Assembly (NCBI GenBank): GCA_043764135.1
Contig: JAYUKV010000154.1
Span: forward strand, 1 to 23,648
Source of the DNA: JAYUKV01 sp043764135
Lineage (GTDB): Bacteria; Patescibacteriota; JACMRA01
Direction: 5' to 3'
DNA length: 23,648 bases
A program made the position numbers and the translations under genes. The notes under the pieces were generated by a model. The model saw nothing but the letters and a program-made list of their open reading frames with translations. It was not told the DNA's origin and made no database searches. Below are positions 1-8,485 of this stretch, piece after piece (within the stretch, counting starts at the first letter, position 1; every line of letters starts with the position of its first letter).

Positions 1-135
1 AACTTTTTTTCTTAAATCATTACTATATCTCATAAATTTAAGACAGTATAGTTGATTAAAATTAATTGTCCAGTTGTGTTATGGGTTAGCTATAAATTAT
101 AATTTATTTAATAATTATAATCAAAAAAAGTTCAT

Positions 136-164
136 TTTACATTTTGATAAACTTGAATTATAAT
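136..164 (+). promoter_or_regulatory. Sigma70-type promoter of the first gene
   Basis: TTTACA (136-141), a 17-base spacer and a perfect TATAAT (159-164). Transcription should start near 171, giving a leader of only about 7 bases before the ATG at 178. No Shine-Dalgarno sequence is visible, so the message is probably leaderless or nearly so. Confidence 0.7.
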
Positions 165-177
165 TTTTTTTAAATCT

Positions 178-1383
178 ATGTTAAAAAACATATTCACTTA
201 CCTTATTAGAATTTGGAGTAGTCTTAATCGTACTGGTAGATTTGTAATTATTGGTTTGATAGGATTATTATTGATATTACCTATTGTAGCATTTCTTACA
301 AGACAGAGCACTCAAATCTCTCAAGATCAAAAAGATTCTATCTCTGTTCTTAGGGACCAGATTGAGAAGTTGGGTAATCCGTTTGCAATTCCTAGGCAAC
401 AAGTACTTACAAAGTATCCATTTATTATTAATAAGAAGTTAAAAGATGGTTTGAATCGTAGTATTTACTTAATTGATGTTAATACTTCAATGTTACAACA
501 AGAAAAGTATAATGAGTTATTTACTTCTGCTGAAGCTATTAAGAGTTCTTTGACAAGTAAGCCTTTTTTCTTTTCTGATAAGTATCAAATGTTGTATGAT
601 ATTGAGACTTCTCAACCAATTAATCCATTCGCTAGAATGATGAATTTTAATGAGATTAGTCTCAATGGTGTTCCTTCTTGGTTTTCTGAGGAAGATGGTG
701 ATTTTTGGGTAAGTGATGCTAATTCGGAAACTACGAACCTAAAAAAACTTACTGTAAACAAAACACTACTACCCCAATTCCAAAGACTCCAAAAAATAAG
801 TCCGAATAAATTCTTTTGGTCTACAAAGAACTTTGAACAGGCTACTATGAATTACAATACTCTCGAAGTCTTTGCAGATTATACAACCAGAATAAAGTCA
901 GGAATTCAAGATTTCACATTCATAGAAACACCAACTGCCCCAACCGATCCTAAGTTTATTGGATCTTATACAAGTGGAGATTTATTGCCGCAAAACTATG
1001 CTTTAAATAATGACTTTATACTTAACAAGTCTTCAAGTGCTGCTGAAGCTATTATAACGTTTACAAGAATAACTGATATTGAAAACCCTCAAAGAGCGAG
1101 TGATAGACAATTCAAAATTCGAGAAGTAAACTCCTTATTTATAACCTGCAACAGTGATGTTCAAAAATGTTGGATCTTTAACCCTGGGGTAAAAAGTATT
1201 AAAGAGATAAACTCTAAACTTGATGTAACTGAACTCAAACCAACTAAAGACATCGATTTAAGTAAAATATCTCAAGACTATATTTCATTATTCGATAAAG
1301 ATAGGATGTTTAGGTACAATGACGAGTCTAAAGAATTATTGTTTTTCTATGACAATAGTTGGAAATCAGTTTATAGATATTAA
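178..1383 (+). CDS. Membrane-anchored extracytoplasmic protein, unknown function
   Basis: I do not recognise this 401-residue protein. Residues 1-20 are short and basic, residues 21-40 form one strongly hydrophobic segment, and the remaining 360 residues are hydrophilic, so it is most simply a type II membrane protein with its bulk outside the membrane. Two cysteines near residues 325-332 (TCNSDVQKC) could form a disulfide loop. No catalytic motif is visible. The ATG is chosen because a consensus promoter lies just upstream. The gene has its own terminator and is followed by two wall-lytic proteins, so a cell-surface role beside them is plausible; that is inferred from position only. Confidence 0.85.
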   Translation: MLKNIFTYLIRIWSSLNRTGRFVIIGLIGLLLILPIVAFLTRQSTQISQDQKDSISVLRDQIEKLGNPFAIPRQQVLTKYPFIINKKLKDGLNRSIYLIDVNTSMLQQEKYNELFTSAEAIKSSLTSKPFFFSDKYQMLYDIETSQPINPFARMMNFNEISLNGVPSWFSEEDGDFWVSDANSETTNLKKLTVNKTLLPQFQRLQKISPNKFFWSTKNFEQATMNYNTLEVFADYTTRIKSGIQDFTFIETPTAPTDPKFIGSYTSGDLLPQNYALNNDFILNKSSSAAEAIITFTRITDIENPQRASDRQFKIREVNSLFITCNSDVQKCWIFNPGVKSIKEINSKLDVTELKPTKDIDLSKISQDYISLFDKDRMFRYNDESKELLFFYDNSWKSVYRY

Positions 1384-1388
1384 AAATT

Positions 1389-1417
1389 ATCCACTTTTAA
1401 AGTTGGATCTTTTTTTT
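1389..1417 (+). terminator. Intrinsic terminator after the first gene
   Basis: Arms ATCCACTTT and AAAGTTGGAT pair with one bulged base and are followed by a run of eight T (1410-1417). The T-run overlaps the -35 box of the next promoter. Confidence 0.75.
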
Positions 1418-1444
1418 GACTAAACGATAAAAGCGAAGTAAAAT
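1416..1444 (+). promoter_or_regulatory. Promoter of the first wall-lytic gene
   Basis: TTGACT (1416-1421), a 17-base spacer, then TAAAAT (1439-1444). The predicted start near 1451 gives a leader of about 37 bases to ATG 1488. Because the preceding terminator runs directly into it, this gene starts its own transcript. Confidence 0.65.
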
Positions 1445-1487
1445 AAATATGTAAAAACACATATTCTCATCTTACAATTGTGTAACG

Positions 1488-4400
1488 ATGTTAACTTGGT
1501 TAAAAATAATCTATACGATGGCTATACCTGAACCAAATTCTTCTGACAGCAAAGACAAAAAAATAGATGATACTTCATCAAACAAAAGCTCTAGCAACTC
1601 TAGGGCTATCCCTCGTTCACCTAAGGCTCCTGCAGAAAACTCAGTATTAAGTGATATAAAGAAAAGAAAAACTTATAACAAACCTCCTAAGCCAACTTCT
1701 TTTATAGAAAGAATGATGGCGTCAGAAGCTCCACTAGATCCAGAATCTGATCAAGAACCTACAGAATCCACTGGATTGTTTGGCGGTCTGTTCGGAGAAG
1801 AAAAAGAAGAAAAAGTAAAAGGTAAAGAACCTGTCGAACAAAGTTTCTTAGAAAGAATGCTTGGGAGAGAAACTAATCAAGAGGAAGAGGTAGAAAAACC
1901 TGAAGAGCCAAAAGGCATGTTCGAAGGATTCTTTAATACAAAGAAGGATGAACCTGAAGCTGAAAAATCCGACAAGACTAAAGAAACTTCCACATTAGAT
2001 AAAACAAATCCACAAAAACCACTTTTAACAAATACCCAAGATAAAACCACAACTAATAAAGAAGATTCAAAGTCTGAATCTGAACCCAAAGAGGGATTGG
2101 CACGGGATGTTAGAGATAATGTGGAAAATAGCTCAAGCGCTAACCCTCCTAAGTATAAAATGAGAGAGCCTTCTTTTGCACCCTCAGATGATAATCAAGA
2201 TCTTGATAATAATGTAAGTACAATATCAGAAGAAGATTCTGATCAACAAGAAACAACTTCTAATGTAGGACCAAGACCAGGAGGTATAATTGGGAATAAT
2301 CGTGATCAAAGTGATTCAAGCGATGATGCAGTACAATCTGATAACTCAAGGGCTTCAGGGTATAAGCCTGGCGTAATTGGTGATCAAATAAATAATTATC
2401 AAAATCCAGACCCTGCCCAACCTGGATCAACTCTAAGCGGATCAAACAGAGATAGATATGCTTCCAGCGCCCCATCTCAGTCGTCAAATGTAGGAATGAA
2501 GTTTGAAACAACTACAACTACTCAAAATGTATCACTAACAATCGAGACTAAACAGTTCAATCCTAGAAGAAACCCCGTGAGGTCACAAGCAAGAAACGAA
2601 GCAAGGGCTAAAAAAGGGATCAATCCTGTAAAAATAGGATTAATTGCTCTTGCCGCAAGTATTGGATTAAATAGTAATGTTAATCCTGTACAAGCTAGCT
2701 CAGGAATCTTTGACACACCAAAATCAGAGGTTAACAAACCTGCTAAAGAAGGACAATATTTTGAAGATCAAACTTCAAAACAATCAAACGATGGTGGTTT
2801 AGATCAATTCGGTGTAGATGAAATTGGGTATAATAAAGATGGGGATTTATCCCAAGAAGTAAATAAAGGATCCAAACCAAAGTCAGATCAACAAAAAGAT
2901 TCTAATTCAAGAAACCAATCGGGATCAGGTTCAGCAGGCCAAGGAAATGAAACAAAAAATGACACAACCTCATCATCACCCTCAAAATCACCCGCTTCTA
3001 CTGCTCCTACTTCTACTGGACCAATTCCAAGCTTACCGACTTCTGAAGGACAAGGAGAATATGAAGACGGAAGACTCAAAGTACCATTAATGGAGAAGAC
3101 AGGGTTTGAATCAACGGATGCATCAGGCAAATCTAAATCACAAAAACTAGATAACCAATCACCACCCAATCAACCTATTCCTAACATCCCACCAAGAACT
3201 CCTTCTGCTCCAGTACCACAGGTTGCTAAAATGGATGGAAAAGGAAAGAAGAAAATTGATCCTCAAAAACTGATGGCTGCAATTTTTGGACCATGGATAA
3301 GTCAAGGTGTAATAACTGGTCTAATAATATTTGCACTTTTAGCTGGATTGATTGGAGGTCTTGTACTTGGAACTTCCAAGATCCTTGCAACTTTCTGCAC
3401 CTCAACTGAATTCGTAAGAGGATTACCTGGAATTAAAGATTCAGCTCCAGGTCAATTTGCAAGTAAACTCTGTGAAACTCTAAAAGCATTAACCGGCATC
3501 GGCTGTGGATCTCTTGATTCTGCTTCTGCAACTGGTATAGGCTGTGTTGGAAAGATTCTGGATGGTGCCGGCGATACTATCAACTTGTCAGGACCAAATG
3601 GAACCACCCCGGTCAAAAAAGCCTGTGTTCAAGAAATTATTACCGCGGGTAAAAAAGCAGGAGTAAAAGAATTTACAATTAGATTTGCCATATCAATACA
3701 CCCAATCGAGTCTGTTGGAGATTGTTTTAAAGCTGTAAATCCATATGGCTGTCTGGGTCTTGCACAATTCTGCCCTGGATCTTATGAATCAGCTATTGTG
3801 GGCGCTGGTGTGACTTCAACAGCTGACTTCTTAGCTAATCCAGATAAACAAATGAAAGCAATTGATACGTTCTTGGACGAGAAAAGATCATTTTTTGGAG
3901 GATTACCAGCTTGTGTAGAAGACCACTTCAAAGGTAAATCTGAACAATACAAATTATCATATCTATGGCTTACAGGGGGATGCCCTGGAACGGTAGATGC
4001 TAATGGATTTAATAATGACAAATACGGATCAATTGCAGATGAAAACTTCAAGGCAACTGACTGTGCAGAGTTTAAGGCAAAAATAGTTAGCAAAGATCAA
4101 ACTAATTACTGGAGTGTAATAAATAGTATTTCTAATCTCAAGTTAACTCCTGTTGCTAATGCGCAAGATAATACAGCTAAAGTAGCTGACAAAGCATTGC
4201 AAGATAAAGTAATTGATTTGATAAATTCAGGAAAAATAAATCTTGAACTGTCACCTAAAGAAGCCTTTATAGCAGATATAAGGGGTACAGATTACCCTAA
4301 TCCATACGGTAACAGACCAAACGGACCTCTTCATTACAATACAGCTCAAATGTTGATATTACTTGCAGAAAAATTTCCTGGATGGTATATGACATCCCTC

Positions 4401-5501
4401 GGAAATATGACTCACTCCAACTCAGGAGGTTACCATAACAAGACCCCTATCCAAGCTATAGATATAGGTTCACTCAGAGCACCTTACGCCTCTACACAAG
4501 ATGACAGTACTGAACTTATGAACAAAGCCTTGCAAGTTCTATATGATTCTAAAATAGTTAAGAATATTGGACTACCTCCTTCAGATCTATCTAGATTAGA
4601 TCCTAAACTAGTTGAAGGGCTTCAGGCATTCACTGACGGTCCTGGTCAAATACATGTTTCAATTCTTGCAAGTGGAGTATTAGGATCTGCAATTGGTGAT
4701 GGAACAACATCAGATTGTCAATTTGATACTGCTCAAGTAGCTAATGTTCAAGATAAACAAGATATAACCAAGAGACTGAATCAAAAATCACTTACAGATA
4801 CAGAGTGGAATACACTCCAAAAGCAATTTGGAAGGATTTTTACTGCAGATGAATTAGTTAGAATAGGTGATGACGCAACATTCGGAGCAGCTCCTACAAA
4901 AGTCTTATTCGAGAACCAAGCAGCCTCTGATAGAATATACAATCTCGCCAAAGAAGCAGGCTACAAACAAAGAATTGCCGCTTCAACAGGTGCGCTTGTG
5001 GGTACTGGTGAACAGCGAATGACCTCAACAGCCAAGAAAGCCTTAGAACAATTAGCAATAGCAGCCAAAAAAGATGGATATAGTATAGAACTCAAATCAG
5101 GATTTAGAAATTCAGATGAGCAAAAAGAAATATTTGAGACAAGACTACAAGAATTATGCAACCAAAAAATCGGAGCAGACTGTTCTGTTGCAGATTTGGC
5201 AGCTGGTAAGCATGATGATTTGATCAAGACAAGGTTGACCAAGTCGTCGGTTCCTGGTTATTCTAAACATCATACTGGACTTGCTGCTGATGTTGGAGAA
5301 CCAAGTCAAACAGATTTGGAATCAATTAAAACAACAGAATTATACAAATGGATGGTTGATGATAATTATTTCAACCTAAAAAGATTTGGTTTTATTCCAT
5401 CTTATCCTGATGGAGGTAACAACATGGGACCATTTCCAGAACCATGGGAAATACTTTATGTAGGACCAACTTCATTACAAAATAACTTAGTAGAAAACTA
5501 A
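1488..5501 (+). CDS. Giant TM-anchored multi-domain wall hydrolase (lysozyme-like, LAS-like, VanY/M15-like)
   Basis: 1337 residues. Residues 1-600 are low-complexity (Ser, Asn, Pro, Gln, Glu, Lys) and probably disordered; a two-copy repeat lies at 71-156. A TM helix spans about 606-632. Beyond it are three modules: a lysozyme/SLT-like domain (about 709-835) with a candidate catalytic Glu741 and a GCLGLAQF segment; a putative LAS-type metallopeptidase domain (about 920-1060) with His983, Asp992 and His1056; and a VanY/M15-type carboxypeptidase domain (about 1170-1327) with SGFRNSDEQ, YSKHHTGLAAD and EPWEILYVG. In the last motif, Glu replaces the usual zinc-binding His of EPWH. It probably cuts peptidoglycan outside the membrane. 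ATG 1518 (MAIPEP) is a credible alternative start, since the first ten residues are unlike the hydrophilic remainder. A paralogous architecture follows at once downstream. Confidence 0.85.
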   Translation: MLTWLKIIYTMAIPEPNSSDSKDKKIDDTSSNKSSSNSRAIPRSPKAPAENSVLSDIKKRKTYNKPPKPTSFIERMMASEAPLDPESDQEPTESTGLFGGLFGEEKEEKVKGKEPVEQSFLERMLGRETNQEEEVEKPEEPKGMFEGFFNTKKDEPEAEKSDKTKETSTLDKTNPQKPLLTNTQDKTTTNKEDSKSESEPKEGLARDVRDNVENSSSANPPKYKMREPSFAPSDDNQDLDNNVSTISEEDSDQQETTSNVGPRPGGIIGNNRDQSDSSDDAVQSDNSRASGYKPGVIGDQINNYQNPDPAQPGSTLSGSNRDRYASSAPSQSSNVGMKFETTTTTQNVSLTIETKQFNPRRNPVRSQARNEARAKKGINPVKIGLIALAASIGLNSNVNPVQASSGIFDTPKSEVNKPAKEGQYFEDQTSKQSNDGGLDQFGVDEIGYNKDGDLSQEVNKGSKPKSDQQKDSNSRNQSGSGSAGQGNETKNDTTSSSPSKSPASTAPTSTGPIPSLPTSEGQGEYEDGRLKVPLMEKTGFESTDASGKSKSQKLDNQSPPNQPIPNIPPRTPSAPVPQVAKMDGKGKKKIDPQKLMAAIFGPWISQGVITGLIIFALLAGLIGGLVLGTSKILATFCTSTEFVRGLPGIKDSAPGQFASKLCETLKALTGIGCGSLDSASATGIGCVGKILDGAGDTINLSGPNGTTPVKKACVQEIITAGKKAGVKEFTIRFAISIHPIESVGDCFKAVNPYGCLGLAQFCPGSYESAIVGAGVTSTADFLANPDKQMKAIDTFLDEKRSFFGGLPACVEDHFKGKSEQYKLSYLWLTGGCPGTVDANGFNNDKYGSIADENFKATDCAEFKAKIVSKDQTNYWSVINSISNLKLTPVANAQDNTAKVADKALQDKVIDLINSGKINLELSPKEAFIADIRGTDYPNPYGNRPNGPLHYNTAQMLILLAEKFPGWYMTSLGNMTHSNSGGYHNKTPIQAIDIGSLRAPYASTQDDSTELMNKALQVLYDSKIVKNIGLPPSDLSRLDPKLVEGLQAFTDGPGQIHVSILASGVLGSAIGDGTTSDCQFDTAQVANVQDKQDITKRLNQKSLTDTEWNTLQKQFGRIFTADELVRIGDDATFGAAPTKVLFENQAASDRIYNLAKEAGYKQRIAASTGALVGTGEQRMTSTAKKALEQLAIAAKKDGYSIELKSGFRNSDEQKEIFETRLQELCNQKIGADCSVADLAAGKHDDLIKTRLTKSSVPGYSKHHTGLAADVGEPSQTDLESIKTTELYKWMVDDNYFNLKRFGFIPSYPDGGNNMGPFPEPWEILYVGPTSLQNNLVEN

Positions 5502-5533
5502 AATATAACAATAACATTAATATTTACAACAAT

Positions 5534-8401
5534 ATGCCAAGTACTAATACAGCTAGCCCAACAAGTAAACCTTCTACCACTTCAAACACAGGTGGTACTG
5601 CTGTATCAGTCAACACTTCGCAATCAAATATTAGTAATAATTACAGCCCTTCAAACCTTAACTCAACATCATCACAATCAGTTAATAGCGCATCAAATAA
5701 CATTACTCCATTTAGCCGAGCTGGCTCTGGAGATAACCTTAGCAAGTCTTCACCCCAACCTTTGAGCCAAAGTGCAAGTAATAATATAGTACCAATTAGC
5801 CGAGACAATAACAGAACTGCTTTAAAATCATTATCTGGATCAGATGTACAAGATCTAGTTAGAGAAAAAGTAAAACCTCTTGATATTTCCAAAATGCCGG
5901 TTACTAATTCGCTTGCAAAAGACAACCCTGCTTATCAGGACTACATTAAAAAACTAGAAGATGCTTATAAGAATTCACCAAGTCTTGATAGTGGTGATGG
6001 CGGCGGAGCTCCGCCCAGACCTCCCATTTATAGAGGATATGGTGGTACAGATGGAAATAACAATAACGACGGATTCAAAAAGTTTTATTCAATGGCTTCA
6101 CTAATCAGTAGTGCTTGGGCATTATTAATCAATTTGTTAATTTTTATTATAGCTTTATCACTCATTCTAGCACTAGTTGTAGGCGGTGGATTATTCTTCG
6201 TTGATTTGATGTGTTCTGCAGCTGATGCTGCACCTGGTTGGGTAAAACCAGATAATATAGAACAATTTTGTAATTATTATAAACAACTTAAAGGTGGTTG
6301 TCTTGATGTCCCACAGTCAACAGATTCAACAAAACCTGGAACAGACACCACAGGACTTGCTAATTTAAGCTGTATTGGTGAAGGTCTTCAAAAAGATAAC
6401 AATCCCACTGTATTTCTTTACGGCTTAAGCGGTCAGACTCAGGCAAAAAAAGATGTAATCAGAGAAATAATTGCGGCAGGTACAAAAGCAGGAGTAAGTG
6501 CAGATATTATCAAATTAACGATTGCAATGTATCCGATAATAACTCCAAATAATGCTTGGAAAGAGACAGCCAATAGTGGTTGTTACGGAATCCTTCAGTT
6601 ATGCGATAATAATTCCACTTCATTAAACAACCAAATGTTTAGAGAGTCGATTATAGGGTTGGATTTTAAAGATGTTTCTAGTTATCAATCAAACCCAGAG
6701 CTTCAAATGAAATCTATAAAAAATGTAATTGAAAAAAGAGAAACTGATTTTAGAAGCGCTTCTAAATGTATTGAAACTGCTGTACTTAACAAATCAAACC
6801 AATGGAGAAAAGCTTATCTATTCAACAAGTTTGAATGCGATGGTGATTCAATCTTTTTAGGAACAACCAAAACAGAATTTGCTAACCGAGTAGAAAAGAA
6901 CTTTAATGCTATGGATTGTAAGCAGTTTAGAGATTACTATAATTCAGTTAAAAACACTGCAAGTAATTATCAATATCAGCAAAGCGCTTATGTTGAAAAT
7001 CCAAAAATTCAACTAAATTACAAAGAATTAGTAAATAACTGGAAGAATGGTCTGGCTGTTATTTCAGAAGCTCAATTTGCGAATATTAGAAAAGAAGAGT
7101 GCGAACAAGCAAAGAAGTATAAATCCAAACTCGAAGAAGCTTCAAAAAAATACTCAAATAGATTGTTGCCTTTAAGCCCATCTTTACTTGCTGGTTTATT
7201 TGGAAGAGAGTCAAACTTTGCAACGCGTTACGGCGGATGTGCAGGATGGGGCGATGCTGGAAATGGTCATGGTATAGCCCAAGCTGATCCTAGCGCCGGC
7301 AACGATTTACCTGGTCCCAATACCGCACCAGGATTTAAAATAAGTGTTAGAATTAACAAAGGCGCAGATAGTCAAGAACCAAAAATTAATAAAGATTACC
7401 CGCAACAAGAAAAATATGTATGGTCTGACTGTAATGAAGGTATTATGTACGGAGCCGGCCATTTGGTTGAAATGCAACACTATGCACACAATATTATAAT
7501 TGGTAAATTAAAAGCTGCAAACATGGATATAAGCGTAGATGATAATGGATTTAAGGACCAAGCAACCAAGAAAGCATATATTCAAGCTGTGTTAATATCT
7601 AACAACAGAGGTCAAGGAGGTTTAAATACTGACGCCTGCGCTTTTGATTCAGCTATTAAGTTATTTAGAGAAGGTTGCACTGCAGCTGGACCAAGTGGAA
7701 AAGGTGATTATGCTACAGATATATTTAAAAGAGGTTTGGACTTTGCTAAATGTATGGGATTTGATGCTACTGAATCTGCTCTTTTTTCAGCAGATAGTAA
7801 ATCTTCTGGTAGTGGTGTAAATACTAATTGTGCAGAAGGTTCATCATCAACTTCAAATGCAGGAGATGGAGATTTCCCATTAATTACAAAAGCTGGATCA
7901 AATGTAGTAATAAGGTTTACCGCAGGTTGGCCGCAATACCCTGGAGGAGGTGCTCATAATGGAACTGACTGGGGGCCTGAGCCTAACCTTGCTAGCACAT
8001 CTAAGGTCATGTCCATATCTGATGGTGAAGTTGTATCTGACTTTGCAACAAGTTCAAGATCTTGTACTGGCGGTTGTAGTCAAAGCGAGACAGAGGTAAA
8101 AATGCAAAGAGCTGTAAGAATAAAAGCACCTGATGGTAGAACATATGGTTATGTCCACCTTGATTTATCACCTGCTCTTGCTCTGAAGAAAAAAGGTGAT
8201 AAAGTTAAAAAAGGTGATATAATTGGTCAACTTGATCAGTCTAATGTATTTACACATTTACACTTCTCAGTGTTTGTAAATAATGTAGATGTTCAACCTC
8301 TTGATCACCTTAAAGGTCTGCCAACAGGATTTGCTCCTAACCCTGCTCTTGGTATCAAGGAAAACAATGTACCCAAAGCATTGCATGAAAAACTACCATA
8401 G
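5534..8401 (+). CDS. TM-anchored wall hydrolase with lysozyme-like and M23 peptidase domains
   Basis: 955 residues. An Asn/Ser/Thr-rich N-terminus (1-185) is followed by a TM helix (about 190-224), then extracytoplasmic modules. Residues 305-440 resemble the lysozyme-like module of the upstream gene, but the Glu position is Ile336 (PIITPN instead of PIESVG), so this copy is probably catalytically dead. Residues 545-740 form a second lysozyme/transglycosylase domain with Glu559 (GRESNF) and GHGIAQAD, ending in a GDYATDI segment. Residues 780-925 are an M23 (lysostaphin/NlpD-type) endopeptidase with all expected residues: His808 and Asp812 (HNGTD), His875 (VHLD), His908 and His910 (HLHF). It begins 32 bases after the upstream stop without a clear ribosome site, so the pair is likely one transcript. 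Combined muramidase and endopeptidase activity is expected for wall remodelling or for a passage through the wall. Confidence 0.9.
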   Translation: MPSTNTASPTSKPSTTSNTGGTAVSVNTSQSNISNNYSPSNLNSTSSQSVNSASNNITPFSRAGSGDNLSKSSPQPLSQSASNNIVPISRDNNRTALKSLSGSDVQDLVREKVKPLDISKMPVTNSLAKDNPAYQDYIKKLEDAYKNSPSLDSGDGGGAPPRPPIYRGYGGTDGNNNNDGFKKFYSMASLISSAWALLINLLIFIIALSLILALVVGGGLFFVDLMCSAADAAPGWVKPDNIEQFCNYYKQLKGGCLDVPQSTDSTKPGTDTTGLANLSCIGEGLQKDNNPTVFLYGLSGQTQAKKDVIREIIAAGTKAGVSADIIKLTIAMYPIITPNNAWKETANSGCYGILQLCDNNSTSLNNQMFRESIIGLDFKDVSSYQSNPELQMKSIKNVIEKRETDFRSASKCIETAVLNKSNQWRKAYLFNKFECDGDSIFLGTTKTEFANRVEKNFNAMDCKQFRDYYNSVKNTASNYQYQQSAYVENPKIQLNYKELVNNWKNGLAVISEAQFANIRKEECEQAKKYKSKLEEASKKYSNRLLPLSPSLLAGLFGRESNFATRYGGCAGWGDAGNGHGIAQADPSAGNDLPGPNTAPGFKISVRINKGADSQEPKINKDYPQQEKYVWSDCNEGIMYGAGHLVEMQHYAHNIIIGKLKAANMDISVDDNGFKDQATKKAYIQAVLISNNRGQGGLNTDACAFDSAIKLFREGCTAAGPSGKGDYATDIFKRGLDFAKCMGFDATESALFSADSKSSGSGVNTNCAEGSSSTSNAGDGDFPLITKAGSNVVIRFTAGWPQYPGGGAHNGTDWGPEPNLASTSKVMSISDGEVVSDFATSSRSCTGGCSQSETEVKMQRAVRIKAPDGRTYGYVHLDLSPALALKKKGDKVKKGDIIGQLDQSNVFTHLHFSVFVNNVDVQPLDHLKGLPTGFAPNPALGIKENNVPKALHEKLP

Positions 8402-8414
8402 AAAAACTTAAAAT

Positions 8415-8477
8415 AAAAACTGATTCATAAACCTATTTTTACTTATTTGCCAAAAATAGACTTTAGAGTCAGTTTTT
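8415..8477 (+). repeat. Nested inverted repeat between wall-lytic and FtsW/RodA genes
   Basis: The outer arms AAAAACTGA (8415-8423) and TCAGTTTTT (8469-8477) are perfectly complementary over 9 bases. Inside them CTATTTTT (8433-8440) and AAAAATAG (8452-8459) pair over 8 bases, with symmetric 9-base internal gaps and an 11-base apical loop. A shorter alternative hairpin, GACT-TTAG-AGTC, precedes the T-rich end. The element ends 9 bases before ATG 8486. It may be a terminator, an attenuator or a translation-control hairpin. Confidence 0.6.
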
Positions 8478-8485
8478 CTTTATAT

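Noticed and set aside
1..177. Repeated ATTATAAT in the AT-rich left edge (96-103 and 114-121)
   Set aside because: Short self-complementary AT words are expected by chance at this base composition; no gene or RNA could be supported there.
1387..1395. Near-match to a DnaA box (TTATCCACT)
   Set aside because: It is a single site lying in a terminator stem, with no cluster of boxes or dnaA/dnaN genes nearby.
8447..8485. TTG start extending the FtsW/RodA protein by 13 residues
   Set aside because: No ribosome site supports it and it would include the nested hairpin in the coding region; ATG 8486 fits the family better.
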